The notes under the pieces are model-generated. The model was not told the origin of the DNA. It did not search any database and saw only the letters and a program-made list of their open reading frames with translations. A stretch of DNA of 12,031 bases from Podochytrium sp. JEL0797 (lineage: Eukaryota > Chytridiomycota > Chytridiomycetes > Chytridiales > Chytriomycetaceae): the NCBI GenBank assembly GCA_027596195.1, contig JADGJG010000829.1, forward strand, positions 1 through 12,031, written 5' to 3'. Made by a program: the position numbers and the translations under genes. Positions 1 to 7,600 of this stretch are shown piece by piece; position 1 is the first letter of the stretch, and each line of letters starts with the position of its first letter.

Positions 1-237
1 CCCTCTGCCCAAGAAGTTTGTTGTTTTTCGACCAACAAACTTTCCCTGACCTGCAAAATCGGTTGAAGTCCCCGGATACAAAGAGTTTTCTGTCCATTTC
101 CCACTGGACTTGGAGTATTTGAAATGAGCAGCGGCTTTGCGGATGAAAAAGACTCTTTTTCTGGCGTCGGCTGTGCCCTCGTATCCGTAACCCCAGCCAC
201 GCACGCGTTTGACGGTTTGGTTTGGAGGGGAAATTGT
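1..237. other. Left edge, no confident gene
   Basis: Apart from the inverted repeat at 14-42, this stretch holds only short competing open frames: frame 3 is open to about 117, and frame 1 is open from 67 onward, with an ATG at 124. A plausible intron is 181-239 or nearby (GTATCC...TTCAG), ending just before a helix-rich coding segment. It is probably the 5' part of the plus-strand gene described next, but neither the start codon nor the exon edges can be fixed from sequence alone. Confidence 0.3.
14..42. repeat. Perfect 10-bp inverted repeat (hairpin)
   Basis: The arms AAGTTTGTTG (14-23) and CAACAAACTT (33-42) are exact reverse complements separated by a 9-nt loop. This is seen directly. 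The function is unknown. It lies next to a T-run and upstream of the first plausible exon of the plus-strand gene, so it could be a structured RNA element, a dimeric protein-binding site or chance. It does not resemble the histone 3' stem-loop. Confidence 0.6.
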
Positions 238-862
238 TCAGAAGCCGCGCGACGCGTAGCTCAAAGAAATATACTAACAACATCACACCTAATCTTGCAT
301 GCGGTTGAAGATCGACTGCTTGATCAAATCACGGAGGTTGTTCGCCGCTTTCGATTCCACCGTCAGCTGCTTGGATTGACCAATCAAGAGGTCTCACGAC
401 TCGCTCCCTTGGCAAGTTTGGACTCTCCGTATTCGTCGCGTGCCAATCTCAAGATGACATTGTCCCAGCCAACAGACTTGTCCTGTGCTCTGACACACTC
501 AAATCTTCGGCAGCGCAGTTGGACTCTGACAGCTCGCGGTTCCTGATTGTGGATCCTGAAGGTTACCTCGACGTTGGCTCGCTACTTTTGAACAAGCCCA
601 TCCCCTTCTCCTCTCTTCAGAGTATTCTTGTCCAGCACACCATTGGGCGGTCTATTGGGGATGAACAACGCGTGGTTGCAATTTCTTTGGAAGTCCAATC
701 GAACGCAGTCGAGTTTTACGGCAACACAAAATTTGCTGATGATCTCACTTCATCTGTGTTGAATGCGCGAGTGAACTAGACTCTTGCTTTTCTCAGCAAA
801 AAGTGATTGTTGACACAAAGGCGAATGTTTTGATTCAAGCAGTCTTAAACTCGTTTTTTTGA
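124..862 (+). CDS. Unrecognised spliced gene (tentative model, 5' end uncertain)
   Basis: I do not recognise this gene. Two segments look coding. Frame 1 at about 240-390 has a helix-like composition (for example ILTTSHLILHAVEDRLLDQI). Frame 3 at about 390-755 reads as alternating beta strands, including RFLIVDPEGYLDVG and RVVAISLEVQS. A GT...CTCAG intron ending at 796 then joins a final segment, 797-862, which reads QKVIVDTKANVLIQAVLNSF and ends at TGA 860-862. The intron could start at 756 (41 nt) or 771 (26 nt), and both keep frame. Strands followed by a last amphipathic helix are vaguely reminiscent of a PH-like fold, but that is speculation. The switch from frame 1 to frame 3 near 390-418 needs another intron that I could not place. 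The gene converges on INTS9. Confidence 0.35.
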
Positions 863-907
863 CTGATTTGTTCTCAATAGCTCAGCACATGTTGGGATTG
901 AATCGGC

Positions 908-1422
908 ATGGGAACAGACGACCATGTTCCAAAAAATGCCGTTGAGTTGCTAATTCAAGTAATGCTGCATCCTTGCAAAAATTCTCCGACTGATTTTCCT
1001 TTCTAGGGATTTGACTATTGCGACGTGAATCTTCCGGCTCTTGTCTTTCACCAAGAACTCAGTCTATATTGCATGGGACGAACTACCACATTGAGGCAGA
1101 AGATTCAACCTCCCATACCTTGTCGTTCCCGTATGAGGGCGCGGAATATTGCGCAAAAGGCCGATGTTTGACTCTGCTTCTCGCTCCTGGAGCCAAAACA
1201 TCGTGGATTTGTGGAAAAATACGCCCTGAACATGGTGTCCAATTCCCGTTTTCGGATCGCTGGAATGGACATGAATACGATGTGTCGGTGGTCAAAGTCG
1301 TAAAGGACCGGTACACATTGTTGGGGAAAATGAGACATGAAGAATATCACCAGATTTCTTCTACAGCGTTGAATGGCAGTGTTGTTTACACTAGCAGTCA
1401 AGAGTTCCCACTTGGCTCGTGA
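908..1422 (+). CDS. Hypothetical three-exon gene (tentative)
   Basis: This product is unrecognised. A consistent model is exon 908-958 (MGTDDHVPKNAVELLIQ), then a 48-nt intron at 959-1006 with GTAATG...TTTCTAG, then an exon from 1007 (GFDYCDVNLPALVFHQEL). A second intron of 62 nt starts at the GTATGA near 1131 and ends in GGAG near 1192, and the last exon runs to TGA at 1420-1422. Intron sizes match those of the recognised genes in the window and the phases agree, which is the main support. The last exon encodes a segment rich in V, K and Y (VSVVKVVKDRYTLLGKM). The stop lies about 195 nt from the stop of the convergent INTS9 gene. A competing frame-2 reading (1175-1303) is also open and could be the true coding frame instead. 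Confidence 0.3.
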
Positions 1423-1490
1423 TTAAACAAAATTGAGACTTAAAAAAATGCGACTTCTTTCACCACCCTACTTTCTGTTCGCATATAGTC

Positions 1491-1496
1491 TTTATT
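1491..1496 (-). terminator. Poly(A) signal AATAAA for INTS9
   Basis: The plus strand reads tttatt, so the minus strand carries AATAAA, about 120 nt downstream of the INTS9 stop codon at 1617-1619. It is the nearest canonical signal. It lies about 70 nt beyond the plus-strand stop at 1422, so the two convergent 3' UTRs probably overlap or abut. Confidence 0.5.
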
Positions 1497-1616
1497 GAAA
1501 TGTTGCTTGATGTTTCACATGTTCAAAGGCGCCAAGCGCGATGGGAAGTGGCAACTTGCCAGGGATCGTTACGATCAAGGCCCCCAGTCGAAAAATAAGC
1601 GACAGCGAAAACGCTT

Positions 1617-3892
1617 TTACTTTACTGACATCACCCAGTTCCACAACTCATCCACCCGCGTCGCGTCGCTCGCCTCAATATCGATGACCCCCTTCCCAAA
1701 GCTCATTCTCCCCGAATCCACATCAACAATCACCCCCACTTCCGTCTTATCAACAAGAACCCCGTTTAGCTAAAGAAACGAGTTCAATGGGCATAAAATC
1801 ATTGCACAAAACAGCAACCGTCACTCACCTCAACCAAAGCGCGGTCCAAAATCCGGCGCACAAGTCCAACCTCCTTTAACACAACCATCCTCCCTCTCCC
1901 TCCATCCTCTCTCAAAACACACCCACCTGCAGCATCCACTCGAATCAAGCCATCAACACTCCACGCGTCGGCCCCGACAAAACCCCCACCCATTGCCACC
2001 GCCTTTTCAATTTTGATGCTTCGTTTCGTAGAATCAATCGGGATCGCAAACGGGCCACAAGAAGGGTCAACCAGTCCCACAGTTCCCTTTGTGAACGCCG
2101 AATTGAACGCGTTCGAGCCGTGAGGGATGGCGATCCCGAGGCCTGGTTGGATGGATTCGAGAAGGGAAATGAGTTCAGATTCCGATGCACTCGTGTTGAA
2201 AGGACAGTGGAGCAGGTTGAACCGCGAGTTGGCGAAGATGGGAGCGAGGTTGCTTGGAAATTCGGATTCTAAAAAACCAACAAGGTCAATACGCCATGTA
2301 AATTTCTCCAAGGGACGCGATTACCCGGAAGAATATAAACGCATTTGTCTCCTCTCCACTTCATGAAAGCTTCGAGCGTTTCCTGTGACTGTTCGGAGTA
2401 GTCGAGGAACACAACCTGCGGTTTGGCCGCGAACACCGTGTGGATCGATTTATGCGTAATCAGACGCTTGGACTCAATCATTTTGCCGTGTCCGAGGGGC
2501 AATTTGGATCCAAACACAGAATCTTGGCGCTCCTTGTTCATCCTGGGGGAAAATCGGACTCAGATCACAAAAACGCGGACTTCAGGGAAGATGGAACGCA
2601 CCACTCTCCAAGAATATTACACACTTTCAGGCTTTCATTCGCGACACTCCCCACGACGTGAACAACCACCGTGATTCCCATCCCGGCCATAATACTTTCG
2701 ACGAGCTCCAACAGGTCGAACAGCGTTCCAAATGGCTTACACATAAACACAGCAGTTCCTCCAGTGTCAATACATCTCGCGAGCTGACTGTACACGATTT
2801 TGGACGATTTGTTGAGAATTTGCGTTGCACTCGCATCGTGAGTGGGAGAAGCCGAATTGTTGGCGATGACAAAGTCTGCTTGGGGCAAGGATGTCCGGTT
2901 CATGGGTGCAGAATGTTTGTTGAGGGTGAGGGTGCTGGTGGAGAGGTAGAGAATCTGTTGTCGGTGGTTCAGGTTCGCGAAGTTCGAGGGATAATGATCG
3001 CGCGTTTTACCTTTTGAAAATGATACGTGATCATCCAGTTTGTCGAACCAAGGCAGAATCCAGAACTCAATGCCGTCAGAGTAAGCGGGCCGACCGTCTG
3101 TTGAAAGATAAAGGTTAGCTTTCAAGCAGGATCAGAAAGGGGAAAGCATGGTGCGTCGTGCACTTTGTGAATGTTTGTAATACATTTCCGATACTCGGTA
3201 ATACTCTGGTACCAGATTTGGCAGCTCAACGCGTGTCCAGATGAAGAAACCGCGCTTTTTCGCTGACTCAGGAAGCGATACTTACGAATATCTCATTAAA
3301 TCGCACTCGATTAATCTTTGAAATACAGGATCGCGCCTCATTGACGGAGTAGCAAGGTCGCGAAACGTTGCCGTCGGCATCGAAAACGGAAGGAGCGCTG
3401 AAAGAATCGGGAATCAACTTCGATACATCGGCAAGTACATGGCAGCAAGAGAAATAAACCTCTTGATAAACTCTTCGAGTCTGAGTTTGCCAAACAAGAC
3501 GGTCGGATCGGTTGCGAATATTTTGCCTGAATCAGCGGAACGAGAGTCAGCCCCAAATCAATACGGATCCCACATGGAAAGCACCCCAGAACCTTTGAAT
3601 CCTCCAAACTCTGAAATAAACGGCAATGCGAGCATGGTTTCGAGGTTCGAGGTGAGGATAACATCAATGGTGCGTATTGCTTCGGAGTCGAGCTTCGGGA
3701 TCAGGAACTGCTGGTAGGGTCCATCTGCCAGCGCACAATCGAGAAGGATACTGAATTGGGCTCAATGTTGGTTTGAATGCAAGGGAGGGAACACACCGCA
3801 TTTGGCCGAGCGACAGTACCCAGCAAGGGCCCAGTGAGAGCTGCGGTGATCCTGGCGTTGCGGCACTTGCATTGGTCTGTGGAGATGAACAC
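1617..3892 (-). CDS. INTS9: Integrator complex subunit 9 homologue (inactive MBL/beta-CASP protein)
   Basis: INTS9 is the catalytically inactive partner of the INTS11 endonuclease in the nuclear Integrator complex, which cleaves snRNA and other Pol II transcripts. Deduced exons on the minus strand are 3593-3892, 3439-3526, 3286-3397, 3205-3262, 2602-3097, 2325-2542, 1829-2268 and 1617-1769, about 620 codons against 658 in human. Family landmarks are the N-terminal strand pair LPCIQTNIEPNS/ILLDC, the core segment IDVILTSNLETMLALPFI, the beta-CASP segment PFGTLFDLLELVESI followed by VANESL, the stretch SRFNLLHCPFNT, and a short C-terminal domain ending WNWVMSVK. The zinc-binding HxHxDH motif of active nucleases is missing at SNLETMLALP, as expected for INTS9. 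Weak points are a 1-nt frame discrepancy at about 3750 and ambiguous introns near 3205-3306. The start at 3892 is the first ATG in the frame that gives the LPC match. Upstream, in the same orientation, lies the WSC gene. Confidence 0.85.
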
Positions 3893-4129
3893 ATTGTGAG
3901 CATGCTCAAGCTATTCAGAATTTCGAGAATGTGCGAACCAAGGTGGCCATATGATGTCTCGATTTTTTTTTTGCAAGAATCGCATTTTTTGGCCGCAGAG
4001 TGAAATAGGACAGTCGATCCCACGAGTGAAGGAGCGGCGCCTGAGCAACAACCGCTTCGTAATTACCCCAGGCAATTGAATGGGAAAACGCGACACTTTG
4101 AAAGTCGAGAAGCAGAAGTCGCCGGTTCG
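3893..4129. promoter_or_regulatory. INTS9 upstream region with a poly(dA:dT) tract
   Basis: This is the intergenic space between the INTS9 start and the poly(A) signal of the upstream WSC gene. A run of ten T on the plus strand (about 3963-3972, so poly-A on the INTS9 coding strand) lies roughly 70 bp upstream of the ATG. Such tracts commonly sit in nucleosome-depleted fungal promoters, so a promoter role is an inference. No clear TATA box was found. Short open frames on both strands here look like chance. Confidence 0.35.
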
Positions 4130-4135
4130 TTTATT
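4130..4135 (-). terminator. Poly(A) signal AATAAA for the WSC gene
   Basis: The plus strand reads tttatt, giving AATAAA on the minus strand, 87 nt downstream of the WSC-gene stop at 4222-4224. It is the only canonical signal close to the stop, so it probably sets the 3' end of that transcript. Confidence 0.55.
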
Positions 4136-4221
4136 TTCGCTCGCCGCGTATTGAAAAAAGTATAAAAAATGCTTGAGAATGGAAGGAAGACAGCAACGAG
4201 AAGTTTCGAAAGTTGAATGGA

Positions 4222-4614
4222 TCAGCCCGAAAATTTGTAAACCGACAAGGCATTCAGCCCCCCGCAAATCTGAAAGAGAATGTTAATGAGAAAGAACCCT
4301 CGCACAAGATATCCCACCTCGGTGCCGTTGCCTTGGCAAGTCATGGTGCATGCAGTCGACAAAATTGTCGCCGCAAGCGAGTTTCCACAGAAACATTGGT
4401 TCGCAAGCTCGAGACCCGCGTATTGGAATTTGCCGACTTCACAAGCCGACGCGCAAGTCTCCACCGTGTACGTCGAGATACCCAACTTTGGAGTCGCAAG
4501 AGTTTGGCTGGCTGGGTTGTCGAGATAGCAGCCCAGGTACGGCCAGTTTGGAATCACTGGGTTGATGGCTGGGAAATAACGGTAAACGGAAACCGCGCTT
4601 TGACCACCACACCA
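4222..4614 (-). other. WSC6 domain and C-terminus
   Basis: Exon 4318-4614 encodes WCGGQSAVSVY, then GCYLD, CASAC, QCFCGN, CTMTC and GNGTE. After a 48-nt intron (4270-4317), the last exon 4222-4269 encodes ICGGLNALSVYKFSG and TGA. The intron is a multiple of three and has no stop, so its retention would insert 16 mostly hydrophobic residues (VGYLVRGFFLINILFQ) before the last cysteine. Confidence 0.82.
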
Positions 4615-7600
4615 CTGAAAGAGAAGGAAGGAAAAATAAAGGAGAGATCAGACAAAGTATCATGGGAAACTCACAAAATGAATCTTACTTCAGTGCTGTT
4701 TCCTTGACACGTCATCGAACACGCCGTCGATAACGCCGCAACGGGAGTCGCACTTCCGCAGAAACATTGATTTCCGGCCTCGACTCCTCCATATTGGAAA
4801 CCTCCCTTGGCACAAGAATCCGTGCATGTTTCGATTGTGACACTCGTGACGTTTGTGCGCGGGATTGAAAGAGTTCTGTTGGCCGCCGAGTCCTTGTAAC
4901 AGCCAGTGAATTCCCAATTGGGTACGATTGGGTTGGTTGGGGTGGCGAGGGAAGGGTCGAACTGCTCGTGGATGTGGATGACTGTTGAGTAGTTCCCGTG
5001 GAGGTCGCTGATGTCGCGCGAACCGTGATTGACGACGAAGTTGCAGTAGAAGAAGGCGAATTTGCGATCAATGAAGCCGTTTGAGAGCGATTGGAACTCG
5101 CGCTGCTTCTTGCCGCATTTGTGGTTCCGGAGACGATGGAGGTGGACGTCGACGACATCGAGATAACAGTTCTCCGCGAGAAAGATGCAGCAGTAGCCGC
5201 CATCGTCGGTGAAGCCGCTTGAGAGAGAGCTGTACTTGTACTGGTTCCTGCAGAACCGGCATCAGAGGAAGTCGCAATTTGAGCAAGCATGGCTTGGTTT
5301 TTTATCGCAGTTGAGATGCTTGTCGATACCCAAGAGTAGATTGATATCTTGCCGGCTCCACCACACACCTGTCAACACGAAAGCAATCAGGGGTCCGAAA
5401 AACGCGACAACCAAAAGTATATTGCATTCTTGCTTACCTCAGCCGGATTTCCTTGGCACGCCATTGAACAAAAGCCGTCGGCCGCGGGAGCTAGAAGCGA
5501 AGCCGGTGTTCCGCAGAAACATTGGTTCCCAAACTCAACACCACCGTATTTGAATCCACCAGCAGAACACTTGGCCAAGCACGTCTCCACAGTGAGGGCC
5601 GGGAGGTTCCATTGCTGATTTGGTAGGAGTCGGCCAGTTGGAATGGAGTCGAGGAAACATCCGAGATACACCCAGTTTGTGACGGTTGGGTTGGTTGGAG
5701 TGACGGTAGTCGGGTCATAGACTGAAATCGCGTTGGCACCACCGCACAACTGTTCGATTTTAAAAAAATTTAGCCGACGCGTTTGGAATATAAATCAAGA
5801 CATTCACAAACCTCCGCAGCGTTTCCATTACAAGACGACGTACACGCATTCGAAAGTGCAACCGTGGGAGCAGTGTTCCCGCAGAAACACTGACTGCCAA
5901 ACTCGACTCCGCCGTATTTGAATCCACCCGTAACACAAGCAGCCAAGCAAATCTCGACAGTGAGCGGTGGGAGATTCCACTGCTGATTGGAAATCGTCCG
6001 GGGAGCAGCGGAATCGACGAAACATCCCAGGTACTTCCAGTTTGCGACGGTTGGGTTGGTTGGAGTGACCGCAGAGTGACCGTACACAGAAATCGCGTTG
6101 GCACCACCGCACAACTAGTCAATGGGGGTCATTTGAAAACAGGCGTTCGCTGAGAGCACAAACCTCAGTGGAATTTCCCTGACAAGTCAAAGTGCACATG
6201 GTCGAAACCGCCGCAATTGGAGCTGAGCCGCCGCAGAAACATTGAACTCCAAACTCGAGGCCACCATAACCGAACCCTCCAGCAAGGTCGCGGCCGGGAT
6301 ATTCCATTGCTGATTTGGGAGGGTCCTCGGAGAGCCAGTATCAACGAAGCAGCCCACGTACTTCCAGTTCGGAACAACAGGGTTCACGGGAATCGGCGGA
6401 GTCGGAGTCATGTCAAATACAGAGATGGCCGAAATGCCCCCGCAGATCTGTGGTTAACGCGTTCAGAACCTCAACATTTGGAATTTGGAACCCCAAAACC
6501 CTACCTCTGCTCCATTGCCTGCACATGCCATTGTGCACATGGTCGAAACAGGGGTAGCTGCTGGAGGCGGCTGGTTTCCGCAGTAACACTCGACTCCGAA
6601 TTCAGCACCAGCATATCTGAAACCAGCAGTCGAGCAAGTTTGCAAGCAGATTTCGAGAGTCGTGGATCCGCCAAAAATCTCCTGAGTTGGCAAGACGCGT
6701 TTTGTTAGGCTGTCGGCGAAACAGCCGAGATAGATAGCATTCTGGAATGGCGCGGCAAGTGGTCTGAAGATTTCGGTACCAGTGAAGGAGATGGTTTGGA
6801 CTCCGGCATTTGGATCGTTGGAATTGATGATAAAGACAGCCGAGAATGTAATTGGAGGTGCTCCCATGATGCTCGACGCGGGCACCAAAAACGTGATAGG
6901 AACGACAATTTGACCACCGACCGCAATTTGCTGACCCTCGACAACCGAACTCGGGTTCGTGTAGATGTTTCCCGTAAGCGGTGGTTTGACTTTGGAAAGA
7001 ATCAGAGTGCTCTTGCCGGCGTTGGAGATGATAACATTCAGAGTCCGGTTTGTGTTTGGATACAATGAACCCATAGACATCTCTGGAGCGAACCTCGGAT
7101 TAGAAATAACCCATAACGGCCTCAAAATACTTACTCAAGTTATTAATTGAGTATGAACCGTCCAGGTTTTGCATTTGGAGAACGAGCTTGGGTGGCGAAG
7201 CGCCCAAACCGGTCAAGGTGACAGTCTGACTACCGCCAGTCGACTGAACCCCAAATGAGCTTGAAAATGCGCCAATCACTGTTGGATAGAACTGAATCGT
7301 CACAGAGATACTTGAACCGACGGTGATCACAGAGCGAACCTATAACTAAAATTGAGCAAATTGATCTCAACACCGCAAAAAGTAAACCAAGAAGATTCTT
7401 ACAGGAGGAAGCGACAAAGCCGAATATGGGCTGGTCGGGAGACTGTAGCCCAAAATCGTAACGTCCTGGTTCCCAGAGTTTGATAACAACACGGCGACAT
7501 TAACAGCCCCAGATCCAGCCACAACTCCTCCGTACGAAATCAATGGAGGGGAAACCAACAGTTTAGGGCCGGCTAATTGTCCTGAGCCCGATAGAGACGC

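Noticed and set aside
1083..1401. Minus-strand open frames opposite the second plus-strand candidate
   Set aside because: No splice context, no recognisable motif, and they lie beyond the INTS9 poly(A) signal. The plus-strand model has consistent introns.
2955..3010. 56-nt intron in INTS9 (AAAG|GTAAAA ... ACAACAG)
   Set aside because: The ends look good, but donor phase 1 and acceptor phase 0 do not match, and the unspliced reading stays open into the conserved ILYLSTS segment.
3664..4267. Minus-strand open frames of 118-119 codons upstream of and overlapping INTS9 exon 1
   Set aside because: No homology, low-complexity composition, and overlap with the better supported INTS9 N-terminal exon or with the WSC-gene 3' UTR.
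4712..5023. Frameshift or pseudogene between the Ser/Thr spacer and WSC5
   Set aside because: A 62-nt intron with GT...CAG ends, typical size and correct phase joins both frames cleanly, so no lesion is needed.
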